Source of the DNA: Lucinisca nassula
Taxonomy: Eukaryota > Mollusca > Bivalvia > Lucinida > Lucinidae
Assembly (NCBI GenBank): GCA_963580285.1
Contig: OY757015.1
Coordinates: 145,016,082 to 145,080,081 of the forward strand
Direction of reading: 5' to 3'
Length of the DNA stretch: 64,000 nt
Shown: piece after piece, positions 23,855 to 33,720 of the stretch
Layout: each line of letters opens with the position of its first letter
How positions within the stretch are numbered: the first letter of the stretch is position 1
The notes under the pieces: generated by a model
Databases searched by the model: none
What the model was told of the DNA's origin: nothing
The model's input: the letters and a program-made list of their open reading frames with translations, nothing else
Made by a program: the position numbers and the translations under genes

Positions 23855-24064
23855 TTAACCCTTTTTGTACCAAATGTAATCTTCCTCCTTATATATAGCA
23901 GGAGTCCTTTTCAAAATATAGGGGTCTCAGGTGGTGTTTTCATCAAAATTTATTTGGAAAATGACTGAAATGACTGAAATGACTGACGTTCTGTGGCATC
24001 TGGTCTGGGCCTGCACTGTTTGCCAGGGTAACCATTTTGGGGTTTCTGGTACTAAATGGGTTAA
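23855..24064. mobile_element. PB2 MITE
   Basis: TTAA|CCCTTTTTGTACCAAATG to TTCTGGTACTAAATGGG|TTAA; half of PM1 is left (CATCTGGTCTGGGCCTGCAC). Confidence 0.68.
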
Positions 24065-24414
24065 GTTACAAGGTTAATAGTCACAACCTCAAATGCAGGT
24101 CACTAATATCTGGATATTCTAAAACCACACAGAATTAGAGCAAACCATTATTTACAGTTTATTGCTAAATTACAGTTGGACTCACTGCTAACAGTATTTT
24201 CCAACCCTGCAGACCAAACAGAAATACCAAAGCAAACAGTAGAGTTCCATATAAGATAAATACCACAATGAGACATCTCATCAGGATCTACAGTGTATGC
24301 CATTTTGTGAATGCTTCTGATTTAAATGCCTATTGGCACAATGGACATGTTCAAATTCAAAAATGGAAGGCTCCACTTCAGAAACTCAGATATAGATAAT
24401 TCTATTATCTCTTA

Positions 24415-24640
24415 GCTCCACGGGCCTCTCTGGCCTAGTGGGTAACAGTGCTAACTTAATCATTAGGTCCTCTGTGGTCCGAGCCTCGCTTGTCATGGGA
24501 GACATTATGTTCTGCAGTGGAAGTTCAGGTGTTTTTTCTCTGGGTACACCAGTTTTCACGCAAATCTCATTAACCATGGGCTATAAGTAAGTTAAATAAT
24601 CTTGAAAGAGTCGTAAAACCAAAACAAAAAAATATCTTGG
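24415..24640 (+). repeat. SINE-4 copy
   Basis: TCTGGCCTAGTGGGTAAC, GGTCCGAGCCTCGCTTG, AATAATCTTGAAAGAGTCG, A-rich end. Box B changed at one position. Confidence 0.75.
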
Positions 24641-25115
24641 CTCTAGATAAAGTAAACTTACAAGGACAAGTAAAGGCTTCATTTCTTCATAAAAACCTGT
24701 GTTACGGATACCTGTTAGAATCGCCTCAATGAGACGATTATAACAAGTACCCACAACATAGGTTTCTGAAGGCAATTAAAGAAAATAGTTCTTAATTATC
24801 CTTGTAACTCTTCCAAAAGAAAGAGATAAGTTGGGTGTTTGGTGATAATATAAGGATAATCTTTGTCAATTCTCCATAAAAACCTATGTTGTGGGTATTC
24901 ATTTGAACCGCCTCGACGAGGCAGTTCAAATGAATACCCACAACACAGGTTTATATGGGGAAATAAGGAAAATTATCCCCTTGTTATCACCAAATACCCA
25001 CTTATCTGTTGCAATGCTCCCTTATCTGAAGGTATGATTGATTGAGTTGAGGTTTAACATCCCCAGCAACACGATTTAGGTGATTTTAGAGACGTTATCT
25101 ATAGTTATGAATTAC

Positions 25116-25210
25116 CTTGATTGCGGGTGAGTGTTGACGTCTGAGAAGATATGACTGTGGACTCATCACTGCTCTCTTCCTTCAATGATGATACAACAGG
25201 ATGTTTGTGA
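25116..25210 (-). CDS. KIBRA: KIBRA exon G (acidic Ser/Thr-rich region)
   Basis: One base, 31 codons, one base. It encodes HKHPVVSSLKEESSDESTVI followed by SSQTSTLTRNQ. Only this frame is open, and it joins exon F through a split Gly codon. The vertebrate region is poorly conserved and acidic, so the assignment rests on splice sites (CTTTTTCAG acceptor, GTAATTC donor), frame and position more than on similarity. The 5' phase does not fit exon H. Confidence 0.78.
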
Positions 25211-25252
25211 CTGAAAAAGAAAATACAAAGAAGATAACCTAGCGCAGTGTTT

Positions 25253-25455
25253 TACCGTATTTACCCTAAGTATTCAGACACCCCAATTCCTTTCCAAACT
25301 TGTTCTAAAAATTTAAAAAGTACAATTTACTACCAATGTGTCTAAAATAGCTGGATTAGTGGCAAACAGTGAAAATCCTGATGTGACATTCCATTCTGCG
25401 ATATCTTATCTGGGTCTACATTGTATGATCAAGCCTGCATGTCCAAATACATATG
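25253..25455. mobile_element. PALD MITE copy
   Basis: TACCGTATTTACCCTAAGT, CAGACACCCCAATTCC, AGCTGGATTAGTGGC, a PM1 variant and CAAGCCTGCATGTCC. Other copies: 3,481-3,640, 11,595-11,700, 43,628-43,805 and 44,023-44,492. Confidence 0.62.
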
Positions 25456-26355
25456 ATAAAGATGGTAACATGATTTTCCAATGTCTTAAATGCAAGAAAA
25501 AAACATGGATTTAGTTTCTTTACTAACAAAATGTGTCTGTCTGTAAATGCAAATGTCATCATAGCCTCTTACAACACTACTGTTGGGGTCCAAAGCAGAA
25601 ACCATATTAGTTAACCCCAAAGCAGAAACCGTGTTAGTTAACCAACTGTGTCATATATGCAAACAAAAGATTATATGAATGGTCTGATTTTTTTATCTAT
25701 ACATTTTCAGGGCGTCAAGTGTTATTAGGAGTCAAAAATATAGGTTAGGTCCAGAAATATAGGTATCTAGCGGCCAGAAATATAGGATATTATAGGTTGC
25801 CTACACCGAAGAAAACAAGCCAGATTTGTATTTTTCCACCACTACCACCACCTACAAGCTCTCTCTTTTATTAATAATACAACATATAGTTATAATTAAG
25901 GAAAAAAAAACTTTAATTAATCTCCATAAAAATCAGTCCTTAGTAGGTGATTCTAATGAATGCCCTCAATGTATGTTTTATACAGAACTGAGTGATCTAC
26001 TTAAATATCATCTGATATTAACCACCTTATCTATTTCTTGGAACAAGAGATGTGTCTATCTGATAATTTAGGCAGAATCAAAACATGGGACATTCTTCCC
26101 CTTAAACAAGAGGGCCTTGATGGCCCTAGATTGCTCACTTGATCCATAGTGTAACAAGTAGGTTGCGTAGAGGGTCCATTTTTGGTCCCAGGGCTATAAT
26201 TTGCACAATCTTGGTCAAGGTCGACTATATAAAGCACCTTACCAAATATCAAAGCCTGAGCCTTCTGGTTTCAGACAAGAAGATTTTTAAGGTTATCCCT
26301 ATATAAGCCCAGGTAAAACCAGTGGGCCCTGGGGCAGAGCCAGTTTTGGCCCTGG

Positions 26356-26830
26356 GGCTTTATTAGCCGAAACTACGTAGTATGACCCATCTTCATTCTT
26401 ATGAATGTTTTCATTGCTCTTAAAGGAACTCATTTTTGATTATTATTTGCCTTCACTGCAGCTGGTGTTGTGCCGTGTGGCGGCCATAAAACGTCTCCCC
26501 GTACATCAACCATAGTGCAGTTTATATTTTACTTTTGGTCCTTTGAGATCAGTGTGAATATTCTGAGAAATCAGAAATAAATTATTGGTTTAGACTCATA
26601 TTCTAGACAGGTTTTTAATTATTTGGACCCCATTTTGATTTATATCAGTCTTTGAATCGACTGCCTGTTCTAAATTCACAAAATTGCAGTATGTTTCCTC
26701 TGGCTTTCTTTGCCGGATCATTACAGGGTCACTGATGAGGCTTTATTAGCCGAAACTACGTAGTATGACCCATCTTCATTCTTATGAATGTTTTCATTGC
26801 TCTTAAAGGAACTCATTTTTGATTATTATT
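26356..26830 (+). mobile_element. Retrozyme-like unit: 383-bp period, 92-bp identical ends
   Basis: 26,356-26,447 and 26,739-26,830 are identical by eye over 92 bp and sit 383 bp apart, so the insert equals about 1.24 tandem units. The repeat begins within the hammerhead stem II, and the full ribozyme occurs at the second junction. The insert lies in a pearl monomer with GGCCCTGGGG on the left and GGCCCTAGGG on the right, a probable target duplication. No ORF. Animal retrozymes are non-coding tandem-type retroelements of this size with type I hammerheads. Confidence 0.72.
26726..26771 (+). ncRNA. Hammerhead ribozyme, plus strand
   Basis: All core parts are in order: stem I strand GGGTCA (26,726-26,731), CTGATGAG (26,732-26,739), stem-loop II GCT-TTATT-AGC, CGAAAC, a short self-complementary stem III ACTACGTAGT, cleavage position after GTA at 26,765, then TGACCC, which pairs perfectly with GGGTCA. 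Open end at stem I (type I). The very short stem III is as in metazoan hammerheads of Penelope-like elements and retrozymes, which often work as dimers. Activity is inferred. Confidence 0.88.
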
Positions 26831-26950
26831 GGCCCTAGGGCTATAATTTGAACAATCTTGGTAAAGACCCACTAGATGAAGCTTCATACCAAATATCAAA
26901 GATCTGGGCCTTCTGGTTTCAGACAAGAAGATTTTTAAAGGCTTTTTTCT

Positions 26951-28056
26951 TATTTTCCCCTATATTTGTGTGCTGTGGAACCACCCGAAAAAATTCAGAC
27001 ATGATTCCACATGGAGTCTTTGTGGACAGTTACAGAAATCATGGTGGAACTCTTTTTTCCTGTCTGACTCTAGCAGTACAGGGAATTTGGTTACAGATTC
27101 CTCAAGGAAAATGGCCAGATCGTAACAGAAATGCTGCATGAAAATGTTAACCAAATCTCTGTTTAAAAGCCTGGCATGAAAACAGCATAATCACTTCCTG
27201 AAACATAATATTTTGGCAGGAGCACTCCCTATAACACATTCAAAGCCATCAGGGATGATGGCTAGCTTTGAGTGTTGCTTTACAACTTTACAAGTATAAA
27301 GCTGTTTTAAGAATTTCCAACTAAATTTTGGATGACCCTATGATTTTCTTTTAGTATTTTAGATTAACAGTGTTTTAAATTGATTAAATGCTTAAGTATT
27401 GGGGTGTCAAAAGTTTTATGTTTGCAAACTGCAAAGATTGCACCCCCACCCACATATTAATTTATGTGTTTGCAGACGGAAGTTATTAGATCACAATGAA
27501 TCTTTGGAAAGCCAAGGATTCAAATTCAAGAGTTACATGAAAGTTTACATATAAGTAGAATGCAAGGTTTTTGTTTGTTCTTTTCCAGCACAAGTATATT
27601 CCTTCCTTATTGTGTATAGATCAAAACTCCAAATGTTTACAGTGTATGTTAAGATGATTGTGTTATGTTAATGAAACTGGACCAACTATTTAAATTAGCA
27701 GGAATCCTGCTGGAATATACAGACTAATACTGTCACAAGCTCGGGCAGAAATCCTGTCAATAATTCATTCAGGAATCCTGCCAATAATTCACGCAGGAAC
27801 CATGAAGGAATCTTGTCAGTAATTTATACAGGAATCCTGTCTTTTTTTTTTCTACAGACTTCCTGGATCAATTTTCCTGCTAATTTAAATATTTCACAAG
27901 CTTTTCCACACTGATTCCCACCTGAATCCCGACTCTAATACAAAATTTAAGTGAAAATTCTATGTGGAAATCCTATTTGAAAATTTTTCATACAGATTTC
28001 ATGTCAGAATCCTGTCACAATATTTCTGCAGAAATACTGCAACTTAATTTCATACA
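26951..28056. other. Unassigned intron sequence in the nested block
   Basis: No exon, known repeat end or long frame recognised except the inverted-end repeat at 27,688-27,890. It lies between parts of a P1 pearl, so it is probably a further insertion whose ends I could not define. Confidence 0.5.
27688..27890. mobile_element. Inverted-end repeat ATTTAAATTAGCAGGA
   Basis: Ends ATTTAAATTAGCAGGA and TCCTGCTAATTTAAAT are perfect inverted repeats 203 bp apart. The interior repeats GGAATCCTG-like words with AATAATTCA spacers. Small MITE by structure. Confidence 0.55.
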
Positions 28057-28136
28057 AATGTGTTCTAGAAAGGGTTTCTCTTTGGAAGCAAGGAATACAT
28101 GATAGAACTGGAAAATATGGAGTGTACATGTTTCCT

Positions 28137-28184
28137 GAGCCAGACTAGCTAGTTTCGGCCATTTAGGCCTCATCAGTGACCCTC
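28137..28184 (-). ncRNA. Hammerhead ribozyme, minus strand, copy 1
   Basis: On the minus strand: GAGGGTCA, CTGATGAG, stem-loop II GCC-TAAAT-GGC, CGAAAC, stem III ACTAGCTAGT, cleavage after GTC (base 28,143), then TGGCTC, which pairs with GGGTCA with two wobbles. Every conserved core base is present. Stem III is again a short palindrome. Confidence 0.86.
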
Positions 28185-28395
28185 AAAATTTTTAGAATTC
28201 CACAATAGAATCAAGGAGCCCAAAGGACAAGAAAATATAAACTACATTATGATGTAGAGCAGGGAGACTTTTTACCGCTGCCACACATTCCCAGACAACA
28301 GCTGTAGTGACGTCAAATATGTTCTAGAAAGGGTTTTCCTTTGGAAGCAAGGAATACACAACAGAACTAGAAAATATGGAGTGTACATGTTTTCT

Positions 28396-28443
28396 GTGCC
28401 CGACTAGCTAGTTTCAGCCATTTAGACCTCATCAGTGACCCTC
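28396..28443 (-). ncRNA. Hammerhead ribozyme, minus strand, copy 2 (weakened)
   Basis: The same motif 259 bp away: CTGATGAG, stem-loop II GTC-TAAAT-GGC, then TGAAAC and ACTAGCTAGT with GTC. The closing pair of stem II is changed and the 3' stem I strand (GGGCAC) pairs poorly with GGGTCA, so this copy is probably slow or inactive. Confidence 0.75.
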
Positions 28444-28850
28444 AAATATTTTCAAAATTCCACAATGGAATCAATGATCCCAAAGGACAAGAAAATATAA
28501 ACTACACTAGCCTGTGAGAATTCAGCTGGGACTGAAATTCGTTGAACAACTTTGAGAGAGGACCACCCAAAGATGGTTTCTGTCAAGTTTGGTCAAAATC
28601 TATTCAGGGGCTTAGGAGATGTCATTTGAAGGAATTATAGAGGTACAGATGGACGCACGGATGGGGGAAGACGGTGGATGGTGACTGATCACACTAGCTC
28701 GCCTGCTAAAAAAAACAGCAAAAACTTGTTTAATATTCATAAAGAAACAATAGTAAAAACAAAATGGAACATTTCAAATTTGAAAAATAGCAGAACTTCC
28801 ACTAGCTAAAGCTTTCCAAAAGCTTGGCTGGACTGGGCTGCTACACCAAA

Positions 28851-31774
28851 CAAGAGGGCCATGATGGCCCTGGATCGCTCACCTGATCCATAGTGTAACA
28901 AGTGGGCCCCAGAGAGGGCCATTATTGGCCCCAGGGCTTTAATGTACATAATGTTGAGGGAGGTCGTAAAGGTGAAGCTTCATACCAAACATCAACAAAG
29001 GCTAAAATTTGAACAATCTTGTCAAAGGTCCACTAGATGAAGCTACACATCAAATATCAAAGACCTGGGCCTAGCGGTTTCAGAGAAGAAGATTTTTAAA
29101 GATTTTGCCTATATAAGCCTATGTAAAATCAAAGGGCCCCGGGACAGGGGCATTTTTTGCCCCAGCACTATAGTTTGAACAATCTTGGTAGGGGTCCACT
29201 AGATGAAGCTTCATACCAAATATCAAAGTTCTGGGCCTTGTGGTTTCAGAGAAGAAGATTTTTAAAGATTTTCCCTATATAAGCCTATGTAAAACCAAAG
29301 GGCCCCGTGGCAGGGGGGGATTTTTTGTCCCAGCACTATAATTTGAACAATCTTGGTAGGGGTCCACTAGACGAAGCTTCATACCAAATATCAAAGTCCT
29401 GGGCCTTGTGGTTTCAGAGAAGAAGATTTTTAAAGATTTTCCCTATATAAGCCTATGTAAAACCAAAGGGCCCCGGGGCAGGGCATTTTTGGCCCCAGCA
29501 CTAAAATTGGAACAATCTTGGTAGGGGTCCACTAGATGAAGCTTCATACCAAATATCAAAGTCCTGGGCCTTGTGGTTTTAGAGAAGAAAATTTTTAAAG
29601 ATTTTCCCTATATAAGCCTATGTAAAACCAAAGGGCCCCGTGGCGGGGGCATTTTTGGCCCCAGCACTATAATTTGAACAATCTTGGTAGGGGTCCACTA
29701 GATGAAGCTTCATACCAAATATATAAGACCTGGGCCTTGTGGTTTCAGAGAAGAAGATTTTTAAAAATTTTCCCTATATAAGCCAATGTAAAAGCAAAGG
29801 GCCCCGTGGCGGGGGCATTTTTGTCCCAGCACTAAAATTTGAACAATCTTGGTAGGGGTCCACTAGATGAAGCTTCATACCAAATATCAAAGTCCTGGGC
29901 CTTGTGGTTTCAGAAAAGAAAATTTTTAAAGATTTTCCCTATATAAGCCCATGTAAAACCAAAGGGCCCCGTGGCGGGGGCATTTTTTGTCCCAGCACTA
30001 AAATTTGAACAATCTTGGTAGGGGTCCACTAGATGAAGCTTCATACCAAATATCAAAGACCTGGGCCTTGTGGTTTCAGAGAAGAAGATTTTTTAAGATT
30101 TTCCCTATATAAGCCTATGTAAAACCAAAGGGCCCCGGGGCGGGGGCATTTTTGGCCCCAGCACTGTAATTTGAACAATCTTGGTAGGGGTCAACTAGAT
30201 GAAGCTTCATACCAAATATCAAAGACCTGGGCCTTGTGGTTTCAGAGAAGAAGATTTTTAAAGATTTTCCCTATATAAGCCAATGTAAAACCAAAGGGCC
30301 CCGTGGCGGGGGCATTTTTTGTCCCAGCACTATAATTTGAACAATCTTGGTAGGGGTCCACTAGATGAAGCTTCATACCAAATATCAAAGTCCTGGGCCT
30401 TGTGGTTTCAGAGTAGAAGAGTTTTGAAGATTTTCCCTATATAAGCCTATGTAAAACCAAAGGGCCCTGGGGCGGGGGCATTTTTGGCCCCAGCACTATA
30501 ATTTGAACAATCTTGGTAGGGGTCCACTAGATGAAGCTTCATACCAAATATCAAAGACCTGGGCCTTGTGGTTTCAGAGAAGAAGATTTTTAAAGATTTT
30601 CCCTATATAAGCCAATGTAAAACCAAAGGGCCCCGTGGCGGGGGCATTTTTCGTCCCAGCACTCAAATTTGAACAATCTTGGTAGGGGTCCACTAGATGA
30701 AGCTTCATACCAAATATCAAAGTCCTGGGCCTTGTGGTTTCAGAGAAGAAGATTTTTAAAGATTTTCCCTATATAAGCCTATGTAAAACCAAAGGGCCCC
30801 CGTGCGGGGGCATTTTTGGCCCCAGCACTATAATTTGAACAATCTTGGTAGGGGTCCACTAGATGAAGCTTCATACCAAATAACAAAGACCTGGGCCTTG
30901 TGGTTTCAGAGAAGAAGATTTTTTAAGTTTTTGGTGAAAAAAATCTGTTTTTGGCTCCTGTGACCTAGATGTGCAACGGACCGGAACCATTTGACCCATA
31001 TTCAAACTTGACCGAGATATTGTCATGATGATCATTCTGAGCAAGTTTGATTAAGATTGGACCAAAATTGTGGCCCCTAGGGTGTTCACAAGGTTTTTAT
31101 ATGATTTGACCCGCTGACCTACTTTTTAACCCGATATGACCCATATTCGAACTGGACTGAAATATTGTCACAATGGTCATTCTGAGCAAGTTTCATGATA
31201 ATTGGACCAAAACAGTGGCCTTCAGAGTGTTCACAAGGTTTTTCTATGATTTGACCTACTGACCTACTTTTTGACCGGACATGACCCATATTCGAACTTG
31301 ACCAAGATATTGTCATGATGATCATTCTGAGCAAGTTTGATTATGATTGGACCAAAATTGTGGCCTCTAGGGTGTTCACAAGGTTTTTCTATGATTTGAC
31401 CCGCTGACCTACTTTTTAAGCCGACATGATCCATATTCAAACTTCACTAAAATATTGTCACAATGATCATTCTGAGCAAGTTTGATGATGATTGGACCAA
31501 AATTGTGGCCTCTCGAGTGTTCACAAGGTTTTTCTATGATTTGACCTACTGACCTACTTTTTTACCCGACATGACCCAAATTCGAACTTGACCGAGATAT
31601 TGTCATGATTATCATTCTGAGCAAGTTTGATGATAATTGGACCAAAACTGTGGCCTCTAGTGTGTTCACAAGAAAAAGTTTACGCACGACGGACGACGGA
31701 CGACGGACGACGCACGACGACGCCGGACATCTTACTGTCACAAAAGCTCACCATGACCTTCGGTCAGGTGAGCT
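28851..31774 (+). mobile_element. Pearl P1, copy 5, with two different tandem cores
   Basis: Starts CAAGAGGGCCATGATGG. About 12 monomers of roughly 166 bp (to about 30,930) are followed by part of the P1 right region and then by about 4.7 units of an unrelated 145-bp repeat (31,000-31,680; TGATTTGACCTACTGACCTAC, GTGTTCACAAGG). A run of ACGACGG and the hairpin AGCTCACCATGACC / GGTCAGGTGAGCT close it. The right flank is AAAAAGAA. Confidence 0.87.
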
Positions 31775-32111
31775 AAAAAGAATACAAATTCCTAAAAGGA
31801 AAAAGCTTACTAAGCTCAAATATTATAGAAAACATCTACTGTCAAAGATTCTATAGAAACTTTGTATTCCTTGCTTACACAAAATTCCAAATTATAGGTA
31901 TTTATAGGTATTTTGGTAAAATATAGGATTTTATAGGTTATTATAGGTAATGGCCTGAAATATAGGAAAATATAGGTAAATATAGGTAACTTGACGCCCT
32001 GCATTTTGGGACTTATCTATTAAATGTGTTATATCAAAATTCAAAACACCATGTTATAATGAACAGTGTTATATAGAGGTTTGTATGTGTGTGTGTGTGT
32101 GTGTGTGTGAA

Positions 32112-32366
32112 TTCGGGTTTAACGTCGCTTTCAACAATTTTTCAGTCATATCACGACGGTGTCTGGTTGCGACAGGGAGCTCAATGCTCACATTTATAGT
32201 GCTGCCTCACTGAAGTATCATGTCCCAGACACATTACATGATACCTCACCCAGTCACATTATCCTGACACTGGATCGACCAGTCCTAGCTCTACCCCGTA
32301 AATCTGAGTGCCAAACGAGGAGCAGCTAGTACCATTTTTAACGACTTTGGTATGTCGCGGCCCGGA
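32112..32366 (-). repeat. SINE-5-like repeat
   Basis: GGGTTTAACGTCGCTTTC, GCGACAGGGAGCTCAATGC, CACTGGATCGACCAGTCC, GACTTTGGTATGTCGCGG. Single copy here; recognised only by its likeness to other short interspersed repeats (GTTTAACGTC tail region). A (GT)10 run, 32,088-32,108, precedes it. Confidence 0.5.
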
Positions 32367-32597
32367 GAGGTTTGTATGTATTGACATTTCCGATATCTCG
32401 TCAAAGTTTGGAAACAGTCAGCTCATAGACGTAGCTTTCTATGGAGATTTCTCAGACAATAAAGTTTGGTTTTCATAGTTATTCTTCCAGCACTGTAATG
32501 TGTATACTCACAATTTCTGTAGTGCTCATACAAATATTATAACATTGTTACATTTTTATTTTAAGGACCAACAAAAACATTATCTCCTTTTTACTTT

Positions 32598-32826
32598 TTA
32601 AACCACTGTACACTAGTGGACTCTTCCAGTGCTATATGTTGGACAAGTCCATTTGTCATTTGTCAGGCCTGTTTTTTTTTTTTCATTTTTATTCTATTTT
32701 CCACGGAAAATTTTGTTAGCAAATAGTGCAGGCCCTTATCAGATGCCACATTCTGTGACATCTGATCTGGGCCTGCACTGTTTGCCAAGGTACCCCTTTA
32801 GGGGTTTCCCACATACAATGGGTTAA
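32598..32826. mobile_element. PB2 MITE
   Basis: TTAA|ACCACTGTACACTAGTGG to CACATACAATGGG|TTAA with PM1 (CAGATGCCACATTCTGTGGC-like). Confidence 0.72.
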
Positions 32827-32875
32827 TTTACAACAATCAACATAGAGCTCCAGAGGAGTAATCAAGAGATATAGT

Positions 32876-33018
32876 AAATACATGGTTAGTGTCTTTAATA
32901 ATAAAATATAATCGGTGAGCCTTAGACAATTTTATAGGGGTGAGCTTTAGCTAGCCCCTATAAAATTGTCGGGGCGAACCGATTATATGTTATTATTAAA
33001 GACACTATCCATGTATTT
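32876..33018. repeat. Long palindrome PL1
   Basis: AAATACATGGTTAGTGTC pairs with GACACTATCCATGTATTT, and the arms continue (TTTAATAATA.. ..TATTATTAAA, ATAATCGGT.. ..ACCGATTAT, ACAATTTTATAGGGG.. ..CCCCTATAAAATTGT). About 60 bp per arm with few mismatches. Confidence 0.85.
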
Positions 33019-33019
33019 A

Positions 33020-33641
33020 GTTTATACCGCAATTCAAAACAATCAATGGAATTTCAATAATTTACCAAATTTAACCAAAAAAATCAGCAGACTGTGTGGC
33101 GTGTTAAACGACATTCATAGCCATGGTGCGCACACGTACTATAACGTGACGTCAACGAGTGCAAAGTTTCTGACGTCACCGCGCCACAAAGACGTAGTAA
33201 ACAACACGGACGCTCGAATAAAAGTGTCTCAGCGCTTGAATTTCTGTATGAAAATCTGCAAATAAATAGTTTATTTTAGCTTTAAAAATTATTTTCGAGG
33301 TTGAGACGCAACTGCAGTTTCAGTGCGACGTAATTCCAACTGTCCATTCAAACGAGGAAAAGCCGAGAAGGTAAGAATTTAGCTGAAATATCTAAAAATA
33401 TTTTTAAATAAATATTGCAAAGATTTTAACTGGCAGTTTCGTTGTTTTCCCATGTATAAAAGGTTGCATATTATTGATTACACTTGTAAAATAGGGACCT
33501 GAAAAGTAGGTCCGGTCTATAAACAGTCACTAGACGTATTATAGGTCAGTAGAAGGTATTATAGGTCACTACCGATTATAGTGTGCAGTTATTCGACCCC
33601 CTTTATTAGGTTACTAGAATGCCCGGTTGCGGTATAAAACT
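33020..33641. mobile_element. Element with GTTTATACCGCAA ends and CRE sites
   Basis: Ends GTTTATACCGCAATTC and GGTTGCGGTATAAAAC are inverted repeats. Inside: GTGACGTCAACG and CTGACGTCACCG (CRE-type palindromes, 33,140-33,182) and, 180 bp on, GAGAAG|GTAAGAATT, a good plus-strand 5' splice site (33,367-33,380). Abuts palindrome PL1. Confidence 0.55.
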
Positions 33642-33654
33642 TTCTTTTAACCAT

Positions 33655-33720
33655 ATGTTGTTGGTACTTGTTAGAATCGCCTTGTGGGGGAGATTCTAAC
33701 AAGTACCCACAACATATGGT
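33655..33720. repeat. Palindromic module PM2 (example copy)
   Basis: ATATGTTGTTGGTACTTG, TTAGAATCGCC, then AGATTCTAACAAGTACC and CACAACATAT. About ten more copies: 1,951-2,013, 3,216-3,286, 18,541-18,595, 20,867-20,925, 24,700-24,762, 24,886-24,952, 33,878-33,948, 38,990-39,052, 41,290-41,362 and 52,170-52,245. Arms diverge but the TTAGAATCGCC centre persists. Confidence 0.72.

Larger units (their letters stand above)
28057..28510 (-). mobile_element. Tandem hammerhead repeat, 259-bp unit, about 1.75 copies
   Basis: Two direct copies (TGTTCTAGAAAGGG, TTTGGAAGCAAGGAATAC, ATGGAGTGTACATG, CAAAGGACAAGAAAATATAA) offset by 259 bp, diverged by roughly one base in ten. Each carries a minus-strand hammerhead. 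The first copy has an extra 60 bp with GTAGTGACGTCAAATA before the second starts. The unit differs in sequence from 26,356-26,830 apart from the ribozyme core. Confidence 0.72.
26107..28706 (+). mobile_element. Pearl P1, copy 4 (old, interrupted)
   Basis: Starts CAAGAGGGCCTTGATGG after TTAAA. One monomer is followed by a hammerhead-bearing insert (26,356-26,830), then half a monomer to about 26,950. The P1 right region (GTTGAACAACTTTGAGAG, TTTGGTCAAAATCTATTC) reappears at 28,530-28,640 with a degraded end (CTAGCTCGCCTGCT). The 26,951-28,510 interior is not P1 sequence, so other insertions lie there. Confidence 0.7.
25708..32001. mobile_element. Nested DNA transposon with CAGGGCGTCAAG inverted ends
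   Basis: The left end CAGGGCGTCAAGTG (25,708) and right end CTTGACGCCCTG (to 32,001) are inverted repeats, each flanked by CATTTT as a 6-bp direct repeat (25,702-25,707 and 32,002-32,007). Just inside both ends are clusters of TATAGG, four on the left and about eight on the right, all on the plus strand. Removing the two P1 pearls leaves about 0.8 kb, so the original was a small non-autonomous element. Superfamily is unresolved; CAGGG ends fit hAT-like elements. Confidence 0.6.

Noticed and set aside
24863..25045. 60-codon plus-strand frame
   Set aside because: Covers a PM2 palindrome and flanking intron; not conserved in other PM2 copies.
26960..27154. Minus-strand frame with EESVTKFPVLLESDRKK
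   Set aside because: Considered as the missing KIBRA exon; no acceptor/donor pair gives length 3n+1 in frame and there is no similarity to the region.
32512..32524. 13-base KIBRA microexon as a feature
   Set aside because: Fits the required phase and has a strong donor, but the acceptor is weak and 13 bases carry too little evidence; kept only as a suggestion.
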